Part shown: positions 1 through 9,215 of the stretch, piece after piece
Layout: each line of letters begins with the position of its first letter
Numbering within the stretch: the stretch's first letter is position 1
Source of the DNA: Mycobacterium sp. GA-1285
GTDB lineage: Bacteria; Actinomycetota; Actinomycetes; Mycobacteriales; Mycobacteriaceae
DNA: 64,000 nt
Direction of reading: 5' to 3'
Assembly (NCBI RefSeq): GCF_001499905.1
Contig: NZ_LQIS01000015.1
Location: 31,806-95,805, forward strand
Notes under the pieces: model-generated
Seen by the model: only the letters and a program-made list of their open reading frames with translations
Database searches by the model: none
Told to the model about the DNA's origin: nothing
Position numbers and translations under genes: made by a program

Positions 1-3000
1 CGGCGATGAACGCGAATGTGCTTGAGATCCCGCTGGTTTCGCGCAGGGTCAACGAGGCGTTGTCACTGTCCCGCAACGACCCCAGCCACCCCGGACAGCT
101 GCTGCTCGACATCATCCAGACCATCCCGCGCGCGGAATTGTTCGCCCTGTCGGCGCAGAACGTGCTCGACATGGTGAAGGCGGTCGTCGACCTCGGGTCC
201 CGCCGGCGCACGCTGCTGTTCATGCGAGCCGATTCGCTCGCCCACTTCGTCTCCTGCCTGGTCTATCTGCCGCGCGACCGCTACACCACCGCGGTGCGGC
301 TGGAGATGCAGGACATCCTCGTCCGCGAGCTCGGCGGCGTCAGCATCGAGTACACCGCGCGCGTGAGCGAATCACCCTGGGCAGTGGTCCATTTCGCGGT
401 GCGTATGCCCGACGGCACCCACGTCCGCGACATCGACACATCCGCGGCGAACGAGTCACGCATCCAGGATCTGCTCACCGAAGCGGCACGCACCTGGGGC
501 GACCGGCTGATCGGCGCGGTCAAAACGGGTGCGATCGACCAGCGCGCCGCACAGCACTATTCCGCCGCCTTTCCCGAGGCCTACAAGCAGGCGGTCACAC
601 CGCTCGACGCGATCGGTGACATCGCGCTCATCGAAGAGCTGAAGGACGATTCGATCCAACCGGTGCTCGCCGATCTCGAGGAAGGCACCGCGCGGCTCAC
701 CTTGTATCTGGGCGGGCACTCCGCGTCGCTGAGCGACCTGCTGCCGATGCTGCAGTCGATGGGCGTCGAGGTTCTCGAAGAACGACCGTTCACGGTCGAA
801 CGGCCCGACGGGCTCGCGGTGTGGATCTACCAGTTCAGAATCTCGCCGCACAAGTCCATTCCGCACGTCGAGTCCGAATCCGAACGAGCCGATATCGCCA
901 CCCGCTTCGCCGACGCACTGACCGCGATCTGGCAGGGCCGCGCCGAGACCGACCGGTTCAATGAACTGGTGATGCGCGCCGGGCTGAACTGGCAGCAGGT
1001 GTCGGTCCTGCGGAGCTATGCCAGATACTTGAAGCAGGCGGGTTTCCCGTACAGCCAGTCGCACATCCAGGCCGTCATCAACGACCACGCCAAGACCGCG
1101 CGCTCGCTGGTCGAACTGTTCGAGGCGCTGTTCTGTCCGTCCGATGACCAGCAGGGCGATGGGCCCAGACGCCGCGACGCCCAGGCGGCCGCAGCGGCCG
1201 TGACCGCCGACATCGACGCGCTGGTCAGCCTGGACACCGACCGCGTGCTGCGCGCCTTCGCGTCGATGATCCAGGCGACCCTGCGCACCAACTACTTCGT
1301 CAGGCGGCAGGAGTCGGCTCGCGGGCAGGATGTGTTGTCGTTCAAGCTCGATCCGGGCCTGATCGACGAATTGCCGCTGCCGCGACCGAAATTCGAGATC
1401 TTCGTGTATTCACCGCGGGTTGAGGGTGTGCACCTTCGATTCGGCTACGTTGCGCGCGGAGGCCTGCGGTGGTCTGACCGCCGCGAGGACTTCCGCACCG
1501 AGATCCTCGGTCTGGTCAAGGCGCAGGCCGTCAAGAATGCGGTGATCGTGCCAGTCGGCGCCAAGGGCGGATTCGTCGTCAAGCAGCCGCCGCCACCCAC
1601 GGAAGACGCCGCCGCCGACCGCGAAGCTCAGCGAGACGAGGGTGTGGCCTGCTATCAGCTGTTCATCGCCGGCCTGCTCGATGTGACCGACAACGTCGAC
1701 AAGGTCTCCGGAGAGGTCATCCCGCCGCCGGATGTGGTGCGCCGCGACGGAGACGACGCCTATCTCGTCGTCGCCGCAGACAAAGGAACCGCCACGTTCT
1801 CCGACATCGCCAACGAGGTCGCCAAGTCGTATGGCTTCTGGCTGGGCGACGCGTTCGCCTCGGGCGGCTCAGTGGGTTACGACCACAAAGCCATGGGGAT
1901 CACCGCCAGAGGCGCGTGGGAATCGGTCAAGCGACACTTCCGCGAGATGGGTGTCGACACCCAGTCCGAGGACTTCACCGTCGTCGGAGTCGGCGACATG
2001 AGCGGCGACGTCTTCGGCAACGGCATGTTGCTGTCCAAGCACATTCGCTTGTTGGCCGCCTTCGACCACCGGCACATCTTCCTCGATCCCGATCCCGACG
2101 CCGCGCGCTCCTGGGAGGAGCGCAAGCGCCTGTTCGACCAGGCGCGGTCGAGCTGGGAGGACTACGACACCTCGTTGATCAGCGAGGGCGGCGGCGTTTA
2201 CAGCAGGGAGCACAAGTCGATTCAGATCAGCCCGCAGGCCCGAGCCGCGCTGGGCATCGACGACGACGTCGAGGAGTTGACCCCGCCGAACCTGATCAAG
2301 GCGGTTCTCAAGGCGCCCGCCGACCTGTTGTTCAACGGTGGCATCGGCACATACATCAAGGCCGAGAGCGAATCCGACGCAGACGTCGGTGACCGCGCCA
2401 ACGACCCGGTACGGGTGAATGGAAACGAGTTGCGGGTCAAGGTGGTCGGTGAGGGCGGAAACCTCGGTGTGACCGCACTGGGGCGTATCGAGTTCGACCT
2501 CGCGGGCGGTCGGATCAACACCGACGCGCTGGACAACTCCGCCGGAGTCGACTGCTCCGACCACGAAGTCAACATCAAGATCCTGATCGACTCGCTGGTC
2601 ACCGCGGGCAAGGTCAGCCCCGACGACCGCACCGAACTTCTGCTGTCGATGACCGACGAGGTCGGCCGGCTGGTGCTCGGTGACAACGAGGACCAGAACG
2701 ATCTGATGGGTACCAGTCGCGCCAACGCCGCGAGCCTGCTGCCGGTGCACTCGCGCATGATCAAGGCCTTCGTCGCCGACCGTGGTCTCAACCGCGAACT
2801 CGAGGCGCTGCCGTCGGAGAAGGAGATCGACCGCCGCACCGACGCCGGAATCGGTCTGACCTCACCGGAATTGGCGACTCTGATGGCGCACGTCAAACTC
2901 GCGCTGAAAGCCGACGTCTTGGCCAGCGAGCTGCCCGACCAGGACGCGTTCGCCTCCCGGCTGCCGCGGTACTTCCCCGAGAAGCTGCGTGAACCGTTCG

Positions 3001-3902
3001 CCGCGGAGATCCGGTCGCACCAACTGCGCCGGGAGATCGTCACCACCATGCTGGTCAACGACCTCGTCGACACCAGCGGGATCACCTACGCGTACCGCAT
3101 CAGCGAGGACGCCGGGGTCGGTCCGGTGGACGCCGTGCGCAGCTACGCCGCGGCTAACGCGATCTTTCGGATCAACGACGTCTGGCGGCAGATCCGGGCG
3201 GCGGGGGACGACGGTGTTTCAGTTGCGGTGACCGACCGGATGACCCTCGATCTTCGGCGGCTGGTCGACCGGGCCGGTCGCTGGCTACTCAACTACCGCC
3301 CGCAGCCGCTGGCCGTAGGCGCCGAGACCAACCGGTTCGCGGCCAAGGTGGCGGCGCTGACACCGCGGATGTCCGAATGGCTGCGTGGCGACGACGAGGC
3401 GATCGTGACCAAGGAGGCCGACGATTTCGCCTCGCGTGGAGTGCCGAAGGATCTGGCGTACATCGTGGCCACGGGGCTGTACCAGTTCAGCCTTCTCGAC
3501 GTCATCGACATCGGAGACATCGTCGACCGCGAACCCGACGAAGTGGCAGACACCTACTTCGCGCTGATGAACTACCTCAACACCGACACCCTGCTCACCG
3601 CGGTGTCGCGGCTGGAGCGCGACGACCGCTGGCACTCGTTGGCGCGGTTGGCGATTCGCGATGACATCTACGGATCACTGCGGGCGCTGTGCCTGGATGT
3701 GCTGGCGGTGGGCGAACCTGAGGAGACGGGTGAGGAGAAGATCGCAGAGTGGGAGACCACCAACGGTTCACGGGTGGACCGCGCTCGACGCACGCTCAGC
3801 GAGATCAATGAGAGCGGTCAGCACGACCTTGCGACGCTCTCGGTGGCGGCGCGTCAGATTCGCAGCATGACACGGACCAGTGGAACGGGGACTTCTCGAT
3901 GA
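1..3902 (+). CDS. gdh: NAD-specific glutamate dehydrogenase, large (L180-type), 5' end outside window
   Basis: Oxidatively deaminates glutamate to 2-oxoglutarate and ammonia with NAD. The frame is open at the left edge; about 1298 residues are visible, whereas the family (M. tuberculosis Rv2476c) is about 1620, so roughly the first 320 residues are missing. The methionine codon at position 6 is internal, not the start. The catalytic dehydrogenase segment is around visible residues 490-760, with the GAKGGF lysine motif near residue 517 and the [11 protein letters not shown] nucleotide-binding stretch after it. The stop overlaps the next start (ATGA), so the three plus-strand genes form one operon. 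It supplies 2-oxoglutarate, the substrate of KorAB encoded further right. Identification is firm; only the length is limited by the window. Confidence 0.95.
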   Translation, partial: AMNANVLEIPLVSRRVNEALSLSRNDPSHPGQLLLDIIQTIPRAELFALSAQNVLDMVKAVVDLGSRRRTLLFMRADSLAHFVSCLVYLPRDRYTTAVRLEMQDILVRELGGVSIEYTARVSESPWAVVHFAVRMPDGTHVRDIDTSAANESRIQDLLTEAARTWGDRLIGAVKTGAIDQRAAQHYSAAFPEAYKQAVTPLDAIGDIALIEELKDDSIQPVLADLEEGTARLTLYLGGHSASLSDLLPMLQSMGVEVLEERPFTVERPDGLAVWIYQFRISPHKSIPHVESESERADIATRFADALTAIWQGRAETDRFNELVMRAGLNWQQVSVLRSYARYLKQAGFPYSQSHIQAVINDHAKTARSLVELFEALFCPSDDQQGDGPRRRDAQAAAAAVTADIDALVSLDTDRVLRAFASMIQATLRTNYFVRRQESARGQDVLSFKLDPGLIDELPLPRPKFEIFVYSPRVEGVHLRFGYVARGGLRWSDRREDFRTEILGLVKAQAVKNAVIVPVGAKGGFVVKQPPPPTEDAAADREAQRDEGVACYQLFIAGLLDVTDNVDKVSGEVIPPPDVVRRDGDDAYLVVAADKGTATFSDIANEVAKSYGFWLGDAFASGGSVGYDHKAMGITARGAWESVKRHFREMGVDTQSEDFTVVGVGDMSGDVFGNGMLLSKHIRLLAAFDHRHIFLDPDPDAARSWEERKRLFDQARSSWEDYDTSLISEGGGVYSREHKSIQISPQARAALGIDDDVEELTPPNLIKAVLKAPADLLFNGGIGTYIKAESESDADVGDRANDPVRVNGNELRVKVVGEGGNLGVTALGRIEFDLAGGRINTDALDNSAGVDCSDHEVNIKILIDSLVTAGKVSPDDRTELLLSMTDEVGRLVLGDNEDQNDLMGTSRANAASLLPVHSRMIKAFVADRGLNRELEALPSEKEIDRRTDAGIGLTSPELATLMAHVKLALKADVLASELPDQDAFASRLPRYFPEKLREPFAAEIRSHQLRREIVTTMLVNDLVDTSGITYAYRISEDAGVGPVDAVRSYAAANAIFRINDVWRQIRAAGDDGVSVAVTDRMTLDLRRLVDRAGRWLLNYRPQPLAVGAETNRFAAKVAALTPRMSEWLRGDDEAIVTKEADDFASRGVPKDLAYIVATGLYQFSLLDVIDIGDIVDREPDEVADTYFALMNYLNTDTLLTAVSRLERDDRWHSLARLAIRDDIYGSLRALCLDVLAVGEPEETGEEKIAEWETTNGSRVDRARRTLSEINESGQHDLATLSVAARQIRSMTRTSGTGTSR

Positions 3903-4342
3903 CGGGCGCTGATCTCGCGCAGAACACCAGTGAGGCAGGGTTTGTCACGCCGGTCCATGTGCGGTGGTCCGACATCGACATGTACCAGCACATCAACCAC
4001 GCCACCATGGTGACGATCCTCGAAGAGGCCCGCATCCCGTTCCTGCGTGAGCCCTTCGGCCCGGAGATCGAGACCATCGGCTTGCTCATCGCCGAGGTCA
4101 ACGTCTCGTACAAGGCCCAGCTGCGGCTGATCGACTCACCGCTGCAGGTGACCATGTGGTCGAAGCGCGTGCGCTCGGTCGATTTCACCGTCGGGTACGA
4201 AGTGCGATCGGTGGGGGCGTCGCCCGACTCGAAGCCTGCGGTGATCGCGGACACCCAGTTGGCCGCCGTGCACATCAAAGAGCAGCGGCTGCACCGCCTT
4301 TCGCCGCAGCAAAAAGAGTATCTGCGGCGCTGGACACGATGA
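3899..4342 (+). CDS. Hot-dog fold acyl-CoA thioesterase (4HBT family)
   Basis: A 147-residue single-domain protein of the 4-hydroxybenzoyl-CoA thioesterase superfamily, homologous to Rv2475c by position and size. The catalytic-loop motif is clear at residues 25-36 ([12 protein letters not shown]), with the aspartate and the HINH turn typical of YbgC/FadM-like thioesterases. Its ATG overlaps the gdh stop and its TGA overlaps the next ATG, so it is translationally coupled on both sides. It probably hydrolyses an acyl-CoA in the cytosol; the substrate cannot be read from sequence. Confidence 0.88.
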   Translation: MTGADLAQNTSEAGFVTPVHVRWSDIDMYQHINHATMVTILEEARIPFLREPFGPEIETIGLLIAEVNVSYKAQLRLIDSPLQVTMWSKRVRSVDFTVGYEVRSVGASPDSKPAVIADTQLAAVHIKEQRLHRLSPQQKEYLRRWTR

Positions 4343-4998
4343 CGCGATCCGAGCGGGGTATCTGGCTGACCGGCCAACCGCATCGTGAAGACCTCGCGAC
4401 GTTCGCCGAGCGGGCGTTGCGTCTCGACGAAGCCGCGGTCATCCGGTTGCGTCAACGGTCCGACGGGGTGCTGGTTGCCTGGGTGGCAACGGGATTCGAT
4501 GTGTTGGCCAGTCGCGTGGTCGAGGGCCGGGTCAATCCGTCCGATCTTTCCGCGGGCGCCGACACGCTGGTCGCGGGTTTGCGGGCCATGGACCACACCG
4601 GCTTCGTCGAACCCGGCTTCGCGCTCGATTCCGCTTGGCGCGGAGCGCTTCCGCCGGACTCCGGCTTCGTCCACCTCGACGATGTGCCCGCCCGCGCCGT
4701 GCTCGACCTGGCGCAGCGCGGCGGGGCGCTGGCCAAAGAGCATTCCAGCAGTCACGGTCCGCCGGTCTCGCTGCTGGATCAGGAGGTCGTCTCGGTCAGC
4801 TCCGGCGACGACAGCGTCGGCATCCCGATGAGGTGTGTATTCGCCCTGACCGCAATGGGTTTCCTGCCCGAGGCGGGGTCGGCCGTAGCGGCCGACGAGA
4901 TCGTGCGGGTGCGGGTGACGCCGACGTGGCTGCGTATCGACGCGCGGTTCGGGTCGGTGTACCGGCGCCGCGGCGACCCGGCCGTCGTCCTGCGCTAG
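4339..4998 (+). CDS. Conserved mycobacterial protein of unknown function (Rv2474c-like)
   Basis: 219 residues from the ATG at 4339, chosen because it overlaps the thioesterase stop by ATGA; the open frame extends further upstream but only inside the previous gene. The length agrees with Rv2474c (about 217). No signal peptide, membrane segment or catalytic motif that I recognise; the protein is acidic and soluble-looking, with a C-terminal strand-rich segment. It is the last gene of the gdh operon, so a role linked to glutamate or acyl-CoA metabolism is only inference from context. Confidence 0.8.
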   Translation: MTRSERGIWLTGQPHREDLATFAERALRLDEAAVIRLRQRSDGVLVAWVATGFDVLASRVVEGRVNPSDLSAGADTLVAGLRAMDHTGFVEPGFALDSAWRGALPPDSGFVHLDDVPARAVLDLAQRGGALAKEHSSSHGPPVSLLDQEVVSVSSGDDSVGIPMRCVFALTAMGFLPEAGSAVAADEIVRVRVTPTWLRIDARFGSVYRRRGDPAVVLR

Positions 4999-5099
4999 GC
5001 CCTCTCGTGCCGCGTGGGCCCACACGAAGCTGGGGATGACCGTGTTTGCACACGACACGCGGCAGGATGTCGTACAAACGCGGTCGCTCGGCAGGACAA

Positions 5100-6665
5100 C
5101 TACACCAGCCACGCGGCGCCGTCGGGCGGCAGGGCTCCGTCGGACACTTCGGCACTCGCTAGCAGGACCGTTCCCTCCGGCAGCGGTATCGGCCGCGGGC
5201 CCGCGTTCAGCACGCACACCAGCCCGCCGCTGCGGTGAAACACCAGGCTGTCAGCGGGCGAGTCCAGCCACTCGATCGTTGATCCGTCGAATTCCGCACG
5301 CAGCGAACGTAATTCGAAAGCGCGCCGGAAGAATGCCAGCGTCGAATCCGGATCCGCCAACTGCTTTTCGACCGTTAGCGGCGCCCATTCCGGGGGGATC
5401 GGCAACCAGGTGTCGGGGTTGGCGGAGAACCCGAACGGGGGAGCGTCCCCATTCCACGGCATCGGAACGCGGCTGGCGTCGCGCCCGCGGCGGGTGCGAC
5501 CGGACCGCTCCCACACCGGGTCGCGCAGCGCATCGTCGGGTAGGTCGACGTTCGGCAGGCCCAGTTCCTCACCGTTGTAGACGAACACCGGCCCCGGCAG
5601 TGCGAGCATCACCAAGGCCATCGCCTTGGCGCGAGCCAAGCCGACGTCACCGCCGCCGTAGCGGGTGGGCACGCGGTCGACGTCGTGGTTGGCCAGCGTC
5701 CACGTCGGAACGGCGTCGACCAAACCGGCGGCGGCCATCGAGTTCTCGATCGCATGACGAATGTCGGCAGCGTCGAACGTCGCACGCAGAAGGCGGAAAT
5801 TGAAGCTCAGATGCAGTTCGTCGGGGCGCACATACCGCGCGAACTGTTCGTTGTCGTAGACCCAGACCTCGCCGATGGCAACGGATTCCGGGTAGTCGTC
5901 GAACACCCGCCGGATCCGGCGGTGGATCTCGTGCACGCCGTCGTTGTTGAACCGGGGATCGTCGTCCATCTCCGCCAACAGCATCTCGCGTCTCACGACG
6001 GACATGTCGGGAAGCCCGGGCGGTTTGGCCATACCGTGTGCGACGTCGATGCGGAAGCCGTCGACGCCGCGGTCGAGCCAGAACCGCAGCGTCTGTTCGA
6101 GGTCGTCGAAGACCTCGGGGTTCTCCCAGTTGAGGTCGGGCTGCTCGGCATCGAACAGGTGCAGATACCACTGCCCGGGGCTGCCGTCGGCTTCGGTCAC
6201 CCGAGTCCAAGCCGGCCCGCCGAAGATCGACACCCAGTTGTTCGGAGGTTCCGAGCCGCCGGGCCCGGTGCCGTCCCGGAAGATGTAACGCTCGCGCTCC
6301 CGGCTGCCGGGGCTCGCGGCCAACGCGGCCTGAAACCACGGATGCGCGGAGCTGGTGTGGTTCGGCACCAGGTCCATCGTCACCTTCAAGCCCAGGTCAT
6401 GCGCGGCGGCGGTGAGTCGCTCCAACGCCGCCATGCCGCCGAACAGCGGGTCGACGTCGCGCGGATCGGCCACGTCGTAGCCGTTGTCGGCCATCGGCGA
6501 GACCATGACCGGGTTGAGCCAGATCGCGTCGACGCCGAGCGCCTCGAGATAGCCCAGGCCGGCGGTCACACCGTCTAGGTCGCCTACGCCGTCGCCGTCG
6601 CTGTCCCGGAAGGAGCGCGGATAGACCTGGTAGAACAGCGCGTCAGACCACCACGGGCTCGCCAT
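5100..6665 (-). CDS. aglA: Alpha-glucosidase, GH13 family (AglA)
   Basis: 521-residue cytosolic glycoside hydrolase acting on alpha-glucosidic bonds of maltose/trehalose-type substrates. GH13 signatures appear in order: N-terminal FYQVYPRSF, DLVPNHTS (region I), DGFRIDVAH with the nucleophile aspartate (region II), IGEVW with the acid/base glutamate (region III) and LANHDVDR (region IV). Start chosen at the ATG whose bases overlap the glbO stop (TGATG); the frame continues upstream only through glbO. Same order as Rv2471-Rv2470. Exact specificity (alpha-glucosidase or oligo-1,6-glucosidase) is not decidable here. Confidence 0.92.
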   Translation of the reverse strand: MASPWWSDALFYQVYPRSFRDSDGDGVGDLDGVTAGLGYLEALGVDAIWLNPVMVSPMADNGYDVADPRDVDPLFGGMAALERLTAAAHDLGLKVTMDLVPNHTSSAHPWFQAALAASPGSRERERYIFRDGTGPGGSEPPNNWVSIFGGPAWTRVTEADGSPGQWYLHLFDAEQPDLNWENPEVFDDLEQTLRFWLDRGVDGFRIDVAHGMAKPPGLPDMSVVRREMLLAEMDDDPRFNNDGVHEIHRRIRRVFDDYPESVAIGEVWVYDNEQFARYVRPDELHLSFNFRLLRATFDAADIRHAIENSMAAAGLVDAVPTWTLANHDVDRVPTRYGGGDVGLARAKAMALVMLALPGPVFVYNGEELGLPNVDLPDDALRDPVWERSGRTRRGRDASRVPMPWNGDAPPFGFSANPDTWLPIPPEWAPLTVEKQLADPDSTLAFFRRAFELRSLRAEFDGSTIEWLDSPADSLVFHRSGGLVCVLNAGPRPIPLPEGTVLLASAEVSDGALPPDGAAWLV

Positions 6666-7060
6666 CAGAACGGCGCGTTCACCATCGAATGGGCCGCCAT
6701 CTCCAGGTAGGCCAGCAGCTCTTTGCGGTGCTCGTCGTCGAGGGTCTGCGAGTCGATCTCCGCGACCGCGGTGTGCATGCACCGCAGCCACGCATCGCGT
6801 TCGATGTAGCCGATCCGAAACGGGGCGTGGCGCATCCTCAACCGTGGATGCCCACGCTGGTCGGAGTATGTGCGGGGCCCGCCCCAGTACTGTTCGAGGA
6901 ACATCCGCAGCCGCACCTCGGCGGGTCCGAGGTCCTCCTCGGGGTACAGCGGACGCAGGATTTCGTCCTCGCGGACCAACTCGTAGAACCGCGCCACGAT
7001 CGCGCGGAACGTCTCGTGGCCACCGACTTCGTCGTAGAACGACCTCTGTGGCTGTGTCAC
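6665..7060 (-). CDS. glbO: Group II truncated haemoglobin O
   Basis: 131-residue 2-on-2 globin that binds O2 and helps aerobic respiration and NO/peroxide handling. The middle and C-terminal part is nearly identical to mycobacterial trHb[14 protein letters not shown], the proximal histidine in RMRHAPF, and the G8 tryptophan in RDAWLRC. Start set at GTG 7060 because homology begins a few residues after it ([10 protein letters not shown]); the longer open frame upstream has no match. Its stop overlaps the aglA start, so the two are co-transcribed. A box AACAAT lies just upstream of the GTG on the minus strand. Confidence 0.95.
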   Translation of the reverse strand: MTQPQRSFYDEVGGHETFRAIVARFYELVREDEILRPLYPEEDLGPAEVRLRMFLEQYWGGPRTYSDQRGHPRLRMRHAPFRIGYIERDAWLRCMHTAVAEIDSQTLDDEHRKELLAYLEMAAHSMVNAPF

Positions 7061-7199
7061 GCCACCATTGTTCCCTGTTGCTGGATTGACCAGGTCAGGC
7101 GGGCGCACCACCCGATGTTCACCTGACTGACCTGCGAACACGTCGAGAATTGTCGTGCGATTCACAGGAATCCGTGGTGAACTGTCGGACGGAGGACGT

Positions 7200-7868
7200 A
7201 TGGCGCATCGCAAGAAAGGCTCGTCCAGGAGGGCCGGCCAACGGAGTCACGGTGCCGCGACCGCCCTGGCCGGGTCGGTGGTACCGGGCGCGCAGACACG
7301 CGTCCTCCACAGCGTCGACATCCATCCGCCGAGTACCAACGAGGGCTCGATCTGGGGTCGTCGCCGCGTCCTACTGCTGAACTCCACCTACGAACCGTTG
7401 ACCGCTCTGCCCATGCGGCGGGCGGTCATCATGTTGATGTGCGGTAAGGCCGACGTCGTCCATGACGATCCCGGTGGACCGGTGATCCACTCCGCGACTC
7501 GCTCGATCGTGGTGCCGTCGGTGATCCGGTTGCGCTCCTACGTGCGGGTGCCCTACCGGGCGCGCATCCCGATGACGCGCGCGGCGCTGATGCACCGGGA
7601 CCGGTTTCGCTGTGCCTACTGCGGGACCAAGGCCGACACGGTCGACCACGTGGTGCCGCGCAGCCGCGGGGGAGCGCACTCCTGGGAGAACTGCGTGGCC
7701 GCGTGTTCGACGTGCAATCACCGCAAGGCGGACCGACTGCTCGGCGAACTGGGGTGGTCGCTGCGCACGGTGCCCGTGCCGCCGAAGGGCCAACATTGGC
7801 GGCTGCTGTCGAGCGTCAAGGAACTCGACCCGTCGTGGGTGCGATATCTAGGCGAAGGCGCGGCGTAA
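7200..7868 (+). CDS. HNH endonuclease family protein (Rv2469c-like)
   Basis: 222 residues from ATG 7200, which has a strong ribosome site GGAGGA at 7191-7196. The length equals Rv2469c. The N-terminal third is basic; a McrA-like HNH domain occupies about residues 130-180 with [15 protein letters not shown] and [11 protein letters not shown], giving two CxxC zinc knuckles and the DH general-base pair. It is a predicted nicking or repair nuclease; conserved and chromosomal in mycobacteria rather than part of a visible restriction or toxin system. It lies directly upstream of the respiratory accessory genes. Confidence 0.85.
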   Translation: MAHRKKGSSRRAGQRSHGAATALAGSVVPGAQTRVLHSVDIHPPSTNEGSIWGRRRVLLLNSTYEPLTALPMRRAVIMLMCGKADVVHDDPGGPVIHSATRSIVVPSVIRLRSYVRVPYRARIPMTRAALMHRDRFRCAYCGTKADTVDHVVPRSRGGAHSWENCVAACSTCNHRKADRLLGELGWSLRTVPVPPKGQHWRLLSSVKELDPSWVRYLGEGAA

Positions 7869-7880
7869 ACGCGGCTGGTA

Positions 7881-7893
7881 TACGGTTTGCGAC
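7881..7893 (+). promoter_or_regulatory. -10 box TACGGT for a leaderless transcript
   Basis: TACGGT at 7881-7886 fits the mycobacterial TANNNT -10 consensus and is followed by exactly seven bases and then the GTG start at 7894. No Shine-Dalgarno sequence precedes that GTG. This spacing would put the transcript 5' end at or next to the start codon. Confidence 0.5.
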
Positions 7894-8178
7894 GTGAGCA
7901 CCACACTGACATACGCGCTATTGACTCTGGTGCCGCTCGGGCTGACGGCCGTGCTTGCCGTGATGATCTGGAGCAAGAAGGGCCCGCACCCGGCGAGCTA
8001 CAAGATGTCCGACCCCTGGAAGCACGCCCCCATCCTGTGGGCGGCCGACGAGCCGGCAGACCACGGTCACGCCACCGGACGCAGTCTGGCGGCCGATTCT
8101 GCGGCCCACGGTGGAAACGTGGGTGAACACGACACTCACGCGGTGACGATTGGAGGCGGCGCCAGTGGCAAGTGGTGA
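7894..8178 (+). CDS. Small membrane protein, probable cytochrome aa3 accessory subunit (CtaJ-like)
   Basis: 94 residues with one N-terminal transmembrane helix (about residues 5-26), a short basic turn and a cytosolic or periplasmic tail rich in His, Asp and Gly. The position between the GlbO/HNH genes and pepN is that of M. smegmatis MSMEG_4693, which I recall as a subunit (CtaJ) seen in the structure of the III2-IV2 respiratory supercomplex. The single helix and size fit. Its 3' end overlaps the next gene by 14 bases, so the two products are probably made together. Functional assignment rests on recalled synteny, not on a motif. Confidence 0.7.
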   Translation: MSTTLTYALLTLVPLGLTAVLAVMIWSKKGPHPASYKMSDPWKHAPILWAADEPADHGHATGRSLAADSAAHGGNVGEHDTHAVTIGGGASGKW

Positions 8179-8653
8179 CGTTGCTGTAACCGGCCATCGG
8201 GCCGCGGTCGAGCGCACGGATCTTCCGCTGGGCTGGGTGGTGACGTCGAGCGGCCGGATCTCCGGTGTCACGCAGCCGGGTGAGCTGTCGCTGGACTATC
8301 CCTTCCCGACCAAGGATCTGGTGTTCCTCGACGACGCGCTCAAGTACGGTTCGCGCGCTGCCAAGGCCCGGTTCGCCGTGTACATCGGCGATCTCGGCGT
8401 CGACACGGCAGCCACCGCGCGGGAGATCCTCGCTCAGGTACCCACTCCGAACAACGCCGTGCTGCTGGCGGTCTCGCCTGACCAGCGCGCGATCGAGGTG
8501 GTCTACGGCGCCGACGTCAAGGGACGTGGGATCGAGGAGGCCGCACCGCTGGGTGTCTCCGCAGCGGCCGCTTCCTTCAAAGAGGGCAACCTGATGGACG
8601 GACTGATCAGCGCGGTGCGGGTGATGAGCGCCGGCGTCACCCCCCCGGCCTGA
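8165..8653 (+). CDS. DUF5130 protein, probable respiratory supercomplex association factor (PRSAF1-like)
   Basis: 162 residues from GTG 8165, preferred because GGAGG lies at 8152-8156 with an 8-base spacing; a TTG at 8150 would give 167 residues, the size recalled for Rv2468c. Soluble alpha/beta protein of the DUF5130/TPM-like fold with no signal peptide. The position matches M. smegmatis MSMEG_4692, which I recall as PRSAF1, a protein found bound to the purified bcc-aa3 supercomplex. Overlap with the CtaJ-like gene supports a shared task. The role is inferred from recalled synteny. Confidence 0.72.
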   Translation: MASGDVAVTGHRAAVERTDLPLGWVVTSSGRISGVTQPGELSLDYPFPTKDLVFLDDALKYGSRAAKARFAVYIGDLGVDTAATAREILAQVPTPNNAVLLAVSPDQRAIEVVYGADVKGRGIEEAAPLGVSAAAASFKEGNLMDGLISAVRVMSAGVTPPA

Positions 8654-8717
8654 AGCAGCCGCCGCCTCGCTGCGCGAGAGTGCGTGTCTGTTCCCCGCCA
8701 CGCCGCTGCAGGGCAGC

Positions 8718-8745
8718 GTCACGCGCACGCTCGGGTGCGCGTCAC
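8718..8745. terminator. Hairpin between convergent genes
   Basis: ACGCGCAC (8721-8728), six-base loop, GTGCGCGT (8735-8742): a perfect 8-bp stem with two further pairs outside one mismatch. It sits between the 3' ends of the PRSAF1-like gene and the minus-strand HNH gene. There is no T-run, as is common for mycobacterial terminators. Confidence 0.4.
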
Positions 8746-9092
8746 CGTGCGTCGAGTGCGAGCGCAGCACGGATTTCGACGTAGCGCTCGAGGAACCGCC
8801 GCTCATCCAGACGCTTGCGCCGCAGCCACGCGGTGACCTCGTCGTTGCACTTGCTGGTGTTGCACGCTGCGCAGGCCGGTACGACGTTGTCGATGGTGTA
8901 CCGGCCGCCGCGGGAGATCGCCATGACGCAGTCGCGCTGTAGCGCCCGATCCGTCGCGCCGCAGTAGGCGCAGCCTTTCCACGCGTCTTTCAGCTTTTGC
9001 CACTGCTGCGGCGTGAGGTCGTTGTCGACAGCGCCGAGTCGACGCTTGCGCCTGCGGGCCGCCCTGGCCCGACGAGTTCTGCTGACCGCCAC
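8742..9092 (-). CDS. Small HNH-fold protein with Cys in place of the catalytic His
   Basis: About 116 residues from GTG 9092; the frame is open back to 9161 and the start is not certain because no good ribosome site is visible. It has a basic N-terminus (RRARAARRRKRR), then an HNH-like domain with CAYCG and CAACNTSKCND zinc knuckles. The usual DH general-base pair reads DC here (RDCVMAISRGG), so the histidine is missing. I recall the same DC variant in other actinobacterial members, which would make it a family trait rather than a mutation. Probable DNA-binding or modified nuclease; no neighbour suggests a system. Confidence 0.7.
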   Translation of the reverse strand: MAVSRTRRARAARRRKRRLGAVDNDLTPQQWQKLKDAWKGCAYCGATDRALQRDCVMAISRGGRYTIDNVVPACAACNTSKCNDEVTAWLRRKRLDERRFLERYVEIRAALALDAR

Positions 9093-9215
9093 GCGCTCAG
9101 CATGCACCGCGAGCGACCGCGGTTGTACGGCCCGAGGCGGCGTGTCGTGTGCTGGGCCCACCGCTTGCGAGGGGAACTCGGTTCTCGCGGTGCAGGGAAG
9201 GGGGGTGCGGGACGG

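Noticed and set aside
5000..5099. Terminator between the Rv2474c-like gene and aglA
   Set aside because: Only short palindromes (GTGGGCCCAC and CGTGT-TTGC-ACACG) are present; too weak to call.
3805..5217. 470-codon minus-strand frame across three plus-strand genes
   Set aside because: Runs antisense through well-supported overlapping genes; Arg/Pro-rich translation without a family.
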